This document shows, piece after piece, positions 24,052-36,784 of a stretch of DNA of 64,000 nucleotides. This DNA comes from Melastoma dodecandrum. Taxonomy: Eukaryota; Streptophyta; Magnoliopsida; Myrtales; Melastomataceae. Location of the stretch: contig JARUPY010000391.1 of the NCBI GenBank assembly GCA_029817715.1, positions 1 to 64,000 of the forward strand. The letters are read 5' to 3'. Position 1 is the first letter of the stretch, and each line of letters starts with the position of its first letter. The position numbers and the translations under genes are program-made. The notes beneath the pieces were generated by a model. It did not search any database and was not told where the DNA came from. It saw only the letters and a program-made list of their open reading frames with translations.

Positions 24052-25532
24052 TAGGGGTGAGCAAAATATCCGAAATCCTATATCCGAATCCGATATCCAA
24101 ATTTTTTTTGGACTCGGGTTCGGATATTTATAATTTCGGACTCGGATTCGGATATATTTGAAATGTACATTTCGGAAACGGATTCAGATTCGGAATTTTA
24201 AAACAATATTTCGGATATCCGAATATCTGAAATCTATAGAATCCGACCAAACCAGACACATGGGTAATAGGAAAACGAGGACTTAAACGTGAATAAATGT
24301 ATTATGGAGGACAAAAGTTAAATTTCATAAAATATAGGCAAAATATCAATTTATGGCCTCAACTTTGAGCCAACTTTCTGTTTTGTCCTTAACTTAGTTT
24401 GTTATATAATTTTGTCACCAACTTTTGTTTTTATTTTAATTTTGGCCAATCATGAATTTCTTCTAGCGAAAGCCAAACAAGGCCTTAATAGACAATTTTC
24501 ATTTATCGACTAAAAAGAAAAAATATTTTAAAAAATAGGAAATAATATTGAAACATTTTATTTGTTTTTTATTATAAAATTTTGATGAACAAATCAAGTG
24601 AATTGGAAGCCGAAGTTAACGATAGTTGCTGATGTTGTCAAAAAATATGAAAAATCGATGAATGTCGGATGATGTTCTATTAGGGGGCGACTATTACGGA
24701 TAAAGTGGATTATGAGACGAATGAATGAGATGTCGAAACTCCACTATTATAGGACACATGTTAGACTATATTAAGGCCTTGTTTGGCTTTCGCTAGAAGA
24801 AATTCATGATTGGCCAAAATAGAAATAAAAACAAAAGTTGGTGACAAAATTATATAACAAACTAAGTTAATGACAAAATAGAAAGTTGACTCAAAGTTGA
24901 AGCCATAATCGCATATTTTGCCTAGAATAAAAGAAAACCCTTTTGTTATGCCGATTTTCCAAACCCTTACTTCTCCCAACTCCCCTCCTTCCATCACCGT
25001 TGCTCGCCGGTTGCCTCCGGTATGTATAAGTGGTCCCTTTTTTCTCAAATCTTTAATCTTGTCTTTGGCTGGATGGTCTGATTGTCTCCGATCTTCAAAT
25101 CTTTGCCTTCGGTATGTGTAGTGAGATATGTTTTCCTCATTTTTCGGTTATGTGAATGGGGTTACAATCCGGGGTAGGAGAGGGCCGATACAGGTATGGG
25201 AGGAGGAGGGAAGGGAGGTGACGGAGTTTTAATCTTAAGCTTGGAGTATTGTTGCATCTGGGTGGACTGCAAATATGAAAATCAGCTTAGAATGTTGCAT
25301 CTTTTTGTTGGATGTGTCTGCAAGGTGTCCTTTTTCCAATGCAAAATGTGTAGCACTTATTCACAAATCGAAGTTCGGAAATTTCGGATTATCCGAATTA
25401 TTTTCGGACTCGGAAGATCGGAATTATATATAATCGGACTCGGACTCGGACTTAAAAAAAAGAATTAAAAAGTTTGGACTTGGGTGAAATTCGGACTCCG
25501 ATATCCGAGTCCAGTCCGGATGCTCACCCCTG
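24052..25532. mobile_element. Non-autonomous hAT element (1.5 kb)
   Basis: Ends are TAGGGGTGAGCA (24052) and TGCTCACCCCTG (25532), typical hAT termini. A perfect 8-bp duplication gttgtcaa flanks them (24044-24051 and 25533-25540). The subterminal parts are rich in TCGGAC / TCCGAA repeats in both orientations (24070-24240 and 25370-25515). No transposase. A MULE-type MITE is inserted inside; the C-rich tract at 24935-25110 is of unknown origin, perhaps captured sequence. Confidence 0.9.
24337..24922. mobile_element. 586-bp MITE with long terminal inverted repeats, copy 1
   Basis: Begins GGCAAAATATCAATTTATGG and ends with the matching inverted sequence at TATTTTGCC. Arms of about 150 bp match each other imperfectly. 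Flanks taaaatata / tagaataaa agree at 7 of 9 positions. Copy 2 at 44684-45270 has a perfect 9-bp duplication, supporting a Mutator-type MITE. It is nested in the hAT element. Confidence 0.85.
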
Positions 25533-25555
25533 GTTGTCAACGTTAAGAACTTTAG

Positions 25556-26469
25556 TGTTGGTAAAACCTTCCTGCCACTTATTTTTTTAATTGAAGTGTG
25601 TAGACATTAAAATTTTATCTATGTCGAAAGATTGTCATTCGGCCCAAACCATATATTATATCAGCTGAATATAATTAATTATTTTTATATTATAAGGCAA
25701 CATGATAATATATTTTACACTTAAGCTTTTAGTGTAAAATTAATGGGTTTTATATGGCCTTGGGCTTATTCAAATTAAAGTCCAAATTAAATATGTTCTA
25801 GCTCAATCCATAATGTATTTTATGGCCTAGCCCATATGTCGGCCCATTAATAGTTTGTCCCATACTCCAACCCAATTCAATTGCCGGCCTAATATGGCCC
25901 TCAAGCCCATGACTCTTTGTCCCACATCGGAAAGAGAAGTCACCCAAGGCTCCTTCAACTCCCATATAAAGGGAGTCCCTTCCCCTCTTAGGGAGAGGAC
26001 TTCAAGAGTGAGGAGCTCATTCGATAGTAAAGTTTTCGAGTATCTTTTCCTCACTTGATCGACGACGGAGTACTCCAGTTCAAGCTTCTACAACAGCCCT
26101 GGTGTTCTTCGCCCATCCTTAGAAAACTCACCGGATCAAGCTTCTACAACAGCCCTGGTGTTCTTCGCCCATCCTCAAAAGATTCTCCAGATCCAGCTTA
26201 TACAGCCTTGGAAATCTTCGTCATTTTTGAAGACTCTCGTCGAATCAAGCTCTGCAGCTCCAGCGTCTTCATCAACATATTTCCGTAAAGCTCCAGTAGA
26301 TATTTACCAGAGCTTTAGCCCATCTATATTTTGGATATCTTACGAGTATAGAATCAGAGGACTCACGTGTTTTGCCTGTAATTAGAGATTGAACTTGCTA
26401 TTTCTCAATACGACAATCTGTACGTTGCTTCCGGTCTATATACGGACCGTGAGATTTTTTACGTCAACA
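25556..26469 (+). mobile_element. Probable solo LTR
   Basis: Starts TGTTG and ends CAACA. Has a promoter-like part (CCATATAAAGGG at about 25962-25974, after TCCCACATCGGAAAGAG) and a downstream 5'-UTR-like part. Contains a two-copy internal repeat starting CAAGCTTCTACAACAGCCCT (26081 and 26137). The flanking 5-mers tttag and tagtg do not match, so the left border or the insertion history is uncertain. No primer binding site or internal retroelement genes follow. Confidence 0.55.
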
Positions 26470-26474
26470 TAGTG

Positions 26475-28688
26475 TCGCAAAAGGTCCTCAGTAAAAAATA
26501 CTAAATAGAAAAGGGCACCTACATTTTTTTGTAACTGAGAGAGAAATTAGCTCTTAAACCCTCCTGTGCAAGGACAAAGAGTTCTGTTGATCAACTCACG
26601 ACAACCGACAGTATGCACCGATGGGGTGGACATCGAGGGATTGATTCGTGCGAGACTCATGGACTCGGTCTGTTGCTTTTTCTATTTCAATGGTTGGTTT
26701 CATGGTTGATTGAGTGCCCGCCACCAACAACGATCTTTTGCTTCGAATGGGATATATACAGAAGGCTGAAAAAGCAGAAAGCCCTCGTGAACAAATATTG
26801 ATGTTTTATTCCATAAACGTTGCAAATTAGCTCCAAAAAAAGAAATTACAACACATCACGGAGATCTTTCACAAGGTGACGATGACGATGCGACATATTC
26901 CGTCGTAAAATTAAGGCCATGCGCATCAGTAGCAAAACTCAACAGCGATCACCTTCGCTCTATGTTCTCTTGGTTTTAACATTATCAGGAAAGGGAACTA
27001 TAGAATTCTTTCGACGACACCCTTGGAACATCTACCGTAATTTAAGGAGACATCGACCATCAGAAAAAAAAAAAAAAAAAATTAAGTGGATTCGAGGAAA
27101 TCGTAGTTTTTGAATCTCGATATTGATGATGGTTTAAATTTCGTCGTATGTCGTCTAATTCACATCGCTTGTTGGCTTCTTCGTCAGAAAATTAAATATT
27201 GTTATCTCTTATCACTATCAAAGAGACGGTGGAGATTAACGTGTTAAGGAAAGAATTGTGAATAGTTAAAGGGAAAAAACAAATATAAGAATGTTTTTAA
27301 ATAATGTGCATGTCAATGAGACGCGATTTAATTGCGGGGTTTGTTACATTTTACCGTTAGTGAAAAAAAAATTCGCGAAATATGATAGTGTTGGAAATAA
27401 ATCTCACGTCGTCTAGAAAAGATCCGGACCAAGTACTTATATATGGTATGGAGCCTCCCCGAAGTCAAAGTCTTCTATTTTGCCTGAGAAGAAAGTCGAA
27501 CATATTAATTTCGACTTCCGGACAAAGTTGAACTTATTAATTTCGACTTCTAGACAAAGTTGTACGTACAATTTTTTTTTCGCCTTACCTCATGGAACTT
27601 TCCTCTTTAAATGTGTTAATGTCATATTAAATTCAAAATCTTGAGGCTAAGGTCTAACCCTAATCTTAATTTCAAAAAATCGGCACCTTTTTCTTAATAC
27701 ATATTGTTGCACTAATGTCAAATAAAAGGGGTCATGAAAAGCCTCCAAGAGTATCGAATTCAATATATAGCCACAATGATATTAATAGAGAAATCATCGC
27801 TCCCACGTTGCGAACACCAAGGGAAGATGACTCAACTCGAATATCAAGGCAAGTTCGGGAATTGATTAATGTTTTATCTCTGGAAAAGTTGCACTGAAAG
27901 TTTCTCCCAGGAAAAAATGAAATTAAAAAAAGAGAGAACCTTTTGGGATAATTATTTAATCATACTAGGAATCGATTTCTATATTACTTACCAGAAAAAG
28001 AAAGTACTAGGGGGGGAATTAGAGTGGGAAAACTTGTGAATATCATAGTCTCCCTCAAACCTGGACGGACCACTACGTCACATTGTTGTCAAGGTTTATT
28101 TAAACCCAACTTGCGATTAAACTACACATTTGATGGCACGTCAAAGAGAGTTGTTAAAGGGGAACAAGACAATTTCTGAAGCCCATTTTAAAAGCCCACG
28201 AGAATCTATCGGGCCCAATAGTGGCTCCCCGCGGTGGCGGCGGCGGCGGCGCTTGAAGGAGTGTACATGATTTGCGCGTGGTGGGTGGAGATGGATACCT
28301 TCCCCAAGCCCCCCCCCCCCCCCCAATTCTTATCAAAACGCCGTCCGTTGGCCTGAAGAAATGTGTCAAAATAAAATGAAGACCAGACCGAACCAAACCC
28401 GACCCCCCAAGTAAAAGTAAATAAATAATCCCAGGTTGGTTTCTAATTATCTCTCTTCCTCCTTGATCGAATTTCCGACCTCATTGAAGATTGTTCTCCG
28501 AACCTTCTTGTTCCTCGCGAGGCCGCAGAATATTTGTGGGGGTATTTTGTTTTAAGGGTAAGATTCTGAATTCCGGCCGATTGTGCCTTTTACTGGGGGA
28601 TTGATTTTCGGTTTTTGTTGTTGTTGTGGGTTTCTGCTAATTTGGGTTTTTTTTTTGTTTGTTCTGTTGGAGGTTGTTTGAGGAGGAC
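26475..28688. other. Intergenic region upstream of the TRAF-type gene
   Basis: No gene supported. Simple-sequence tracts: A run at 27064-27080, GGC repeat at about 28227-28246, C run at 28310-28324. From 28430 the sequence becomes a CT-rich leader of the TRAF-type zinc-finger gene, perhaps with an intron in the leader after 28550. Confidence 0.35.
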
Positions 28689-31291
28689 ATGGAGGTCGTA
28701 TCCGAGCAGATGTGCACTCACTGGTAATTATGTTGTGGATAGGCGAACTTGCCTTCCTGCTTGCATGAGAATTTAGGCCTTCGTGTCATCTTAATGGACG
28801 CTGTCCTTTCCTTTCTTTTGAGGTGTTGTGTCTGGTTAATCGCGATCCCCCCTCCCCCCCCCCCCGCCCCCCACACACACACACACACAAATGGTGTAAT
28901 TGAAGGATAATTATGCGGATTATTGCCCTTTTGGGGATGAATGTGGGGTGAAGCGGTATACCCCGATATGGGAGAATCACTGCATGGATTGTTGTTGTTA
29001 GGATATACGTCTGGCTGCAATTGGGAGACTACGGATGGGACTAGGAACCTTGGTGGGATTGCCATTGCATATGGAAAATAAGGGCAATGAATGGAAACGG
29101 ATAAAGGGCTTTCATTGATACTCTCTTGGTTAACTTTTCTACTGGTGCTTTTCTCGTGTTATTGGTACAGGATTTAGAATTTGTGTTGAGGATTGGATTT
29201 GTCACCGGCCATCTAGTTTGCTAATTCTTATGGTTGTGTATGTCGATGTCAAAGTTATACTGGCATTGATCTAGTCAATTTCCGCTTTCAATACAATGAT
29301 ATGTCATTCTGAGGTTAATTTAATTTTGTAGTGTTAATTAGATTTTCTCCATGAATTAATGTGAATTGATGCTTTCTCCGCCTAAATAGATTCGGTTGTT
29401 TATGTTGTTTACAACTGCTGGTTGGTTTACATTTGTGTGAATCTTGACAGCGAAAGATCTATCCCGACATCCAACATTGACCTTCATTACGCTCACTGCT
29501 CTCGCAATCTAGAGAAATGCAAAGTTTGTGGTGATATGGTTCCAAGAAGGCATGCCGAGGAGCATTTCTTGAACACCCATGCACCAGTATGCTAGTAGTT
29601 TGACTCATTAGTTCACTGATAGATATACTATCCATGCCTGATCTGATTTATGGGATCTTGGAAGAAGATGTTGTATTGTTTGTCAGGTTTTCGGATGATT
29701 TTTTTGTTTACCCAGAAATATAGCTAGTGTACCATAAGGCAATTAATATTTCGTTTGGAAAGAAATGACTGGGATAGTGATGTGTTCGCGAGGCTATAAT
29801 CAGTTATTAGTGAATGAATCTATGCGACAAGGTGATGTGTGATCTTGATTCACAGAGTATAAATCTTTGAACTCAGAAATATGGTCGAAAGAATAATAGT
29901 ACTTCAAGTTTCTTAATGGCGACTAAAGTCATGACTTAGATGCTACTATTTGAGAGTTAAAAAAGAAATATCTAAGAAACAAATTAGAGGAGATGCTTCT
30001 TATTCTTTCTTTGTGCAATAGGAGTTCTGGTTATCCTTTTGTGCTTTTCTGGGTGTACTTCTACATCGTGCAAGTTCTACAGAATAAACCCCTCTTCCTT
30101 TCAAAGTACCATCGCTAATGTGTAGTTTCCCTAGTGCTATGTGCTGTATTTCATACAGTATTGGTTAGTCATCTTGATATTATGTTTCAGTCGAAGCGAT
30201 CTCTATGAAAACTCTCGGGGTAGTTTCTTCTTTTTCAGTAAGAATCACTCTTTAGGAAACAAGTTTCAATAACGGCTTGAAACAATAATAGACATGTAAC
30301 CCACAGATCAAGAAAATGCAGACACTGAATTATTTCATTTATCTGTTCATATAATCTAGGTGAAGTATCTAAAGCTGTGGTTATTGCTCACGGGACTTGT
30401 CTTGTGGACAGGTATCTTGTTCACTGTGCCAAGAGATGATGGAACGTGATGTCTTGGCCATACACAAAGGAGAAAATTGCCCTCAGAGAATTGTCACCTG
30501 TGAATTTTGCGAGTTTCCTTTGCCTGCTATTGATTTGGCTGAGCATCAGGTTATTATTCATTCTTATCTTTAGTTTCTCTCTGGATGTAGACAGCATCAT
30601 TTCACTAATATTTTTTTCCTTCTTTGCTTTAGGAAGTATGTGGAAACAGGACAGAACTCTGTGTTCGCTGCAACAGATACATCAGACTCCGTGAGAGATA
30701 CAGACATGATGTTCAATGTAATGGAGAGACAGATCTAACTGCAGGACCTTCCAGGTTTGATATTGATCATTGGTCCACTTCAATTCATTATTGTTTTTTG
30801 TTTTTTCTGTCAATTATTGTACTTATCTTGTTTAGAGATAACAATGCCACTGTTAGGGTATTTCAGTTTGCATTGACAACTTGCTCTTTTCTGAACTATT
30901 CTTAGCTCTCTCATAACCAGATGGGTAGATATTAAAACAATTTACCATGTGATTAGTAGAGATTGTAACATTAGTGAGAGTGAGAAGTTTGTGAATATGG
31001 AGTACATGGCAGTATTTATTCTGGTGTATCTGGTCTGTACTATTATGTTCTTAGGGGCTATGACTGGTGTTTTTTGTACCCACGAATTGTTAAGGTGTTA
31101 ATGCTTTCCTTATTTGTTGGAACCTCAAAAGCAGGGAAGTCAGTGAAAATGATAGAGAACAGCGTCCGACTGGTCAGCCACATGAGTATTCCCCGAGGCG
31201 CATCCTATTCACCATTGCAATCACAGGCATCGCCATCCTATTAGGATCCATATTCTTCCAAAAGAAAGTGGAGAACAACCAGGTGCACTGA
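28689..31291 (+). CDS. TRAF-type zinc-finger protein with C-terminal membrane segment
   Basis: Five exons join in frame: 28689-28723, 29451-29586, 30412-30549, 30633-30754, 31135-31291, giving 195 aa, close to the small Arabidopsis TRAF-type zinc-finger protein At1g09920. Cys/His patterns typical of TRAF-like fingers occur in sequence: HYAHCSRNLEKCKVCGD with HAEEHFLNTH, then CSLCQEMM with IHKGENCPQR, CEFCEFPLPAIDLAEHQ and CGNRTELCVRC. A hydrophobic segment near the end (ILFTIAITGIAILLGSIFF) predicts a tail anchor. No catalytic domain. Function in plants is not established; membrane tail plus fingers suggests an adaptor. Start chosen because it is the first ATG, with splice phase matching exon 2. 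Confidence 0.9.
28848..28890 (+). repeat. C run and AC microsatellite in intron 1
   Basis: A C-rich run with short interruptions followed by an (AC) repeat, inside the first intron of the TRAF-type gene. Simple sequence only. Confidence 0.8.
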
Positions 31292-32577
31292 TTACACCAG
31301 CTTGTATATAGTCATTATCCATGTAAAAAATCGGCTATATCCCCATGTATTTTCAGCTATAGAGACAGCGAAAAATCACTCAGACTGGATTGTGTCTAAA
31401 GTGGGATTCTCGTAAAATTGGCGATATCATCAAAGACAATGGCGTACTTCTATTTGAACGCTTAAGATTGAATAATACCTTTTCTTCTCAAAGTCATGTG
31501 TTGGTATGGGCAGGAAGTTCCTTACACCATACTTCAGACCCATCAATATTTTTCCCTTTGGGTTTTCCATAGACGAAGCATTATTTCTCTGGCAGGTAAG
31601 CCAGAATCGAATATTTATTCATTTTATTCCGATTAAGTCACCACGGCCATCAATAATTTCTTGTTAATTGTGGGTCGTTGTCAAAATTGTTAAATGAGTA
31701 GAGGTTACCTACCTCCCCTGCCCTTTTGCTGGCTACGCTTCCAGCCACGGCGCGCGACTCGGGGCTTGTCGGTTTTCGGCTGCAATGATTTGGTGATGGG
31801 TGAATGGTGAATGAATTGTGAAGCAGAAATATTATTCTCTTCCATAGGAAATTGATAACTGCACATAAATCTTCGACGGCCATTGCCCTGAATTCTTAAT
31901 TGGGCTTTCTATAGGCCCATATGGAAATAATACATGGGCCAATTGTTCCGGCCCGCCGATAAGGCCCATCATAACAAGACATTCGAAATGTATCGCCGGC
32001 CCGATTCTATATATGGTAATTCATAATTGTGGAAACCTACTCGATCCGTTTGCGCAGAAAATTCCATCAAAATTTGAGATTACATTCCACGAATCAGACG
32101 TTTTTTTGGGACATAACATTTTCTTGCCAGCACCAGCAAAATCATCGAGTATCATTATTTATTTTGAAAATATCGTCCGGTCGCGTATTCTGGTTTTGTT
32201 TTCACAGATAACATACCACGAACGTACCTTAGAAATGGTTGATGAAAAAAATATGTAATATACTTTTAACTTTGTTATAAAGTCAAGAAAGGATGACGTG
32301 AGATCGCGATGCTGGTGGGAAAGAACATTTTCTTTGTCGATACCGTTTCCCAAGACCAACCCCTCAACGCTTACGTTTTCTTCCTCCTCTTTTGTTTCCT
32401 TTCTGGGATGGGCGGGATTATTATTTGCCAAAACCTGGCGATGGTATTTTTTTTGCCTTTGCCTTGAATGCAAATTGTTTTCTTTCCTTTCATTGTTCCG
32501 GGGGGGGGGACGTCATCCTTGATGGAGGTAAATAAATATCATCGTCCGTCCCTTGACTTGGACGCAAGAACCGCCCG
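31292..32577. other. Intergenic / promoter of the rhamnogalacturonan lyase gene
   Basis: First 300 bp are probably 3' UTR of the TRAF-type gene. Between 31900 and 32000 there are several GGCCCA / TGGGCC motifs, the site II type bound by TCP factors. CT-rich sequence from 32380 to 32570 fits a leader. No additional gene seen. Confidence 0.4.
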
Positions 32578-35500
32578 ATGTCGTCCTCCTTCGTGGGATT
32601 ATGTCCCCGCTTCCGTTTGTTGTTGATCCTCGGCGTTTTGGTGTTGGTGCTCGGGGCTTTCGCCGCCTCGGGCGAGGACCCGGCACTGGATGTTACCTTG
32701 TCCATCGAAGATAGATATGTAAGTGAATGAATGAACTCTCTTTCGAGGCGCATTGCTCGCTCGTCGGTCTTCCTCAATGAAGAATGTTGAGGTTATCCTT
32801 TTTTTTTTAAGGTGACAATTGACAATGGACTGGTCGGAGTGACCCTTTTGAATCCAGAGGGGAGCATTTCTGGGATCAGATATGGCGACGTAGATAACCT
32901 GCTCGAAGTGTCGAATGATGAAACCAACCGGGGGTAACTTGAGCTTGCTTTTCAGAATTTTAATGCGTCCCTGCGAGTGGATCGAAATGTTGATTTGGTA
33001 TGTAAATGATGATCAGATACTACAGTATTGTTTGGAGCGAGAATGGAGACAAGAAACAGGGAACGAAGGGCACTTTTGACAGGTACGCAACATGAGAAAG
33101 GGTACTGTCCTTTTGCATGGTTTTGGTTTGATCTCTGGCGTGTGTGCAGGCTCGATGGTAGCGAGTTCAAAGTGATATTCCAGAGCAATGATCTCGTGGA
33201 GCTCTCATTTTTCAAGCCGTGGAACTACTCGCTCAATGGAAAGGCAGCTCCCCTCAATGTTGACAAGAGGTAAGCAAACACAACAGTGATGAAGAAGATC
33301 GTGCCACAGATGATGAACTGTATCTTTGTAAACATTAGGTACGTGTTGCTTCGAGGTTCTTCCGGTTTCTACTCATATGTTATTTACGAGCGTTTGAAGG
33401 AATGGCCCCCGTTTATCCTTGACAACTTGAGGATAGCCTTCAAACTCAGGAAGGACATGTAAGCGCCCTTCCCCCGAATCGTTAATTTGGCTTGGATGAT
33501 GTAGTGCCCTCATGTCGAATACCTCACTGACGGTGTGTGCTTCTGTGTCAAGGTTTCATTACATGGCTGTCTCGGACACCAGAAAAAGGTTCATGCCTCT
33601 TCCTGACGATAGAGAGCCCCCGAGAGGTCAGGAACTGGATTATCCTGAGGCTGTCCGACTTATTAATCCAGTTGAACAAGGATTTAAAGGTGAGGTGGAC
33701 GATAAGTACCAGTACGTTGGCCAAACTAAAGACATCAATACCCACGGTTGGATCAGCATGAAACCAGCGATTGGGCTATGGCAAATCACGCCGAACCATG
33801 AGTTCCGGGGTGCCGGACCAACGAAGCAGTTCCTCACGTCTCATGTTGGTCCAACATCTCTTATTGTGAGCGGATAAACACTCTTTCTCTGATAGTCTTC
33901 CCTCACGTTGCTTTACTGCCTTATAATGCTCTTCTGGTCTCCTGCTTAAGGTCTTTACTAGTGCTCACTACGGAGGAGAAGACCTTCTCGTTAAATTTGC
34001 AGCAAATGAACCGTGGAAGAAAGTTGACGGCCCATTTTTCGTCTACGTCAACTCTCTGGTGGGCGAAGGAGACCCCAAGTCGCTGTGGGAAGATGCTAAG
34101 AAGCAGGTTTTTTGCGCTTCTTGTAGCTTTGATGGTTTTGTATTTTGTTTGGAAGCAGACTTTTGATGCCTGGATTTTACAGTCTGCGATCGAAGCTGAA
34201 AACTGGCCATACAGCTTCCCAAAATCGAACGACTTCGTGAAGCCAGAAAAGAGAGGATCTGTTGGTGGACGACTCCTGGTTGTCGATAAGTGAGTACTCT
34301 GTCCTTGAATTGATACCCAGATACGATTACCTGTTAGATATCTCACCTGGTTCCCTTGCCGTCGAATTCTATGGCAGATATGTGAAAAAAGAACCGTTTG
34401 CAGTGAGTGACTCTTATGTGGGCTTGGCAATGCCGGGAGACGCCGGATCTTGGCAACAAGAGTCAAAGGTACTTCTCTCTCCTCCCTTGCCTGTTTCTTG
34501 GAATCACAATCTCTAAAGGGAAGGGGCATGGCACGAAGACTTCGTTCGCTGTTCCCTTTTTTTCATGGCATTCCTGATTCTTGAAGGGATACCAATTCTG
34601 GACCACGACTGATGAGGATGGCTACTTTGTCATCAACAACGTTATCCCCGGTGAATACAACCTCTTCGCATTTGTTCCTGGCTTCATGGGTGATTACAAG
34701 TACAGTGATATTGTTGTGGTAACGCCAGGTACTTTTCGTTCTTTCGTCGTGCCAGTTCTGTTTCATGGTCACCGTGGTGCCATAAAGCTCATTTAATATG
34801 TACTGCAGCTTCCAACAGCAAGCTAGGGGAGCTTCATTACAATCCTCCTCGGAATGGCCCGACTGTGTGGGAAATAGGCATTGCGGACCGTTCTGCTGCG
34901 GAGTTCTACATCCCGGATCCTAACCCCCTGTACATCAATCCTCTTTTCATCAATCATACCGAGAGGTTTAGGCAGTATGGACTATGGGAGCGATACACGG
35001 AGTTATACCCAGATGAGGATTTGGTTTTCACCATCGGGGAGAACAATTATCGTACTGATTGGTTCTTCGCGCAAGTCACCAGGTCCGTCTTCTCGATGAT
35101 GCCTTGCAGTGAGCTCCCCATAAAAGCAATTAGAGTTGTCGATGACATTGCCGCATTGTCTCAAAATTCCTTCTCACTGCAGAAAGAAGGCTGACAACAC
35201 CTACGTACCAACGACGTGGCAGGTCAAGTTCACCATTGACACGGTTGATCGAGCCGGTACATACAAACTGCATCTGGCTCTTGCGAGTGTGACCGTCGCT
35301 GATCTGCAGGTAAGGGAAATTCACTCTGAATCATCAAAACTAATAAGAGGCAACCATCATGTGATCCCATGACGAAAATTGACAACTTTCTTTAGGTGAG
35401 GATAAACGATCCGAATTCTGCATCTCCTTTATTCTCCACCGGAGTTTTAGGGAAGGACAATGCCATCGCAAGGCATGGCGCCCACGGGCTCTACAGGCTA

Positions 35501-35635
35501 TTCTCAGTTGACATTCCAGGAACCCTCCTCGCCATAGGCAAGAACACAGTTTTCCTAACGATGTACGCAAACAGGAGTCAGTTCCAGGGAATAATGTACG
35601 ACTACATCCGGTTCGACGAGCCGCCAATGTCGTGA
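32578..35635 (+). CDS. Rhamnogalacturonan endolyase, polysaccharide lyase family 4
   Basis: Cleaves the rhamnogalacturonan I backbone of pectin by beta-elimination in the cell wall. Thirteen exons fit with GT-AG borders: 32578-32718, 32812-32933, 33017-33082, 33150-33269, 33339-33458, 33553-33865, 33951-34106, 34183-34289, 34378-34468, 34587-34728, 34809-35082, 35183-35309, 35396-35635. They sum to 2019 nt, 672 aa, the usual plant size. A hydrophobic N-terminus (about residues 12-30) acts as a signal peptide. The catalytic-domain start reads VTIDNGLVGVTLLNP, then FKPWNYSLNG and HYMAVSDTR. The fibronectin-like second domain has YQFWTTTDEDGYF and PGEYNLFAFVPGF. The carbohydrate-binding third domain starts at VWEIGIADRSA and ends YDYIRFDEPP. 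No stop or frameshift; likely functional. Confidence 0.93.
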
Positions 35636-35854
35636 TTTTGTTCGTGATACTGCTCTGACAGTACCACTAGCTATGTAAATTCTTTTTACCACGACGACAA
35701 TAACTTTCCGCGACAATCCCTCAATGGCTACATATGTTGTATTAATGGACAGGATATGATGTCATATAGCTTTCAATCTGCCTAAATATGTGTAACCTAA
35801 CCAGTCACTGGGAGGAGCCGAGGACATGCGATCAATGTCGCCGGAGATGTCTCC

Positions 35855-36221
35855 TCAAGCATATTTCCGAATCCTCATTTTGGTATCCTCGGCAGAGTCT
35901 GCAGCTTCCACCTGCATCTTCGACGTCCGTAGATCAGCCTCCAACGCTTCCTTCTCGTTCTTGGCAGTCAACTTCTTCGCCTTGTCGCAGAAACCACAAC
36001 TAACTTAGTTAGTGCTTTTAAGAACATCAAACGGCGCGCGCACTCTGTACCTGACCAAGAAGGAGGGCCTTGACGTAGCGAAATCCCTCTTCTAACGACA
36101 CAGCGAATGACATGCAGTGCCTCTTTATGTAGCCCGATCCCGCGGACTTCCTCTTGCTCGAGCCTGGTACGGTGGCAGCATGAGGCGGCTTCGGCGGGGA
36201 CGCGGAGGTGATTTCTTCCAT
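35855..36221 (-). CDS. Hypothetical 98-aa protein with coiled coil
   Basis: Two exons, 36051-36221 and 35855-35980, join in frame across a 70-nt GT-AG intron. Exon 1 starts MEEITSASPPKPPHAATVPG and ends FRYVKALLLGQ. Exon 2 is highly charged with heptad character (AKKLTAKNEKEALEADL), then ends RKYA. No family recognised. Similar charged segments occur in gag-like and scaffold proteins, so it may be a retroelement or gene fragment. Support is only the open, splice-consistent frame. Confidence 0.35.
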
Positions 36222-36578
36222 GCTGCTGAGCTCGGAAAGGGGGAAAAATGGACGGGACTGCCGCTTCTCCGGGAAAGTGTTCCACGTCCCCTAAGGTTCA
36301 TCCTCGTGGCGTCTTCTTAAGAAGCCACGTGTTCTCGCGAATCACATAAAGCTTATTCCGTCCCATAATGCACTTTCCTGACATTGGGCCGGGAATCACA
36401 TCTGCCTCATTCGACTAACTCCAATAGCCCATGGAAATATAATTGGTTTTAAAAGAAAATTATGATAATACAGGATTACGATTTTACGGTTTGTGTATCG
36501 CCGAGAATTCTGACGTTTAATTTACACAAAAACCGTGATCGAAAACTATGTGGGATAAAGTATTTTAGGTAATTTCTC

Positions 36579-36784
36579 GGTCGACAATGACTTTAGTGGG
36601 TCACAAAGGTGACACGATTGGGAACACTGTCACCCAAACACTTAAAAGATGGGGAAACGGACAATTGGGTGATGCCGTCCCCAACCGCGTCATCCAAGTG
36701 GTCTCTTGAAAAATATTGAGGGCTTAGGTGGCGTGATTCTCAACTGTATCATCTTTGTGACCCCTAAAGTCGTTGTTGTCGACC
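36579..36784. repeat. 206-bp inverted-repeat element
   Basis: Arms of about 46 bp: GGTCGACAATGACTTTAGTG at 36579 and its imperfect reverse complement ending GTTGTTGTCGACC at 36784. Both arms include GGTCACAAAG. Looks like a small foldback or MITE; no clear target duplication found. Confidence 0.55.

Noticed and set aside
24761..25048. Open frame on the minus strand in the hAT element
   Set aside because: It is translated MITE arm plus flank; the same frame appears at 45109-45333 because the MITE is repeated there.
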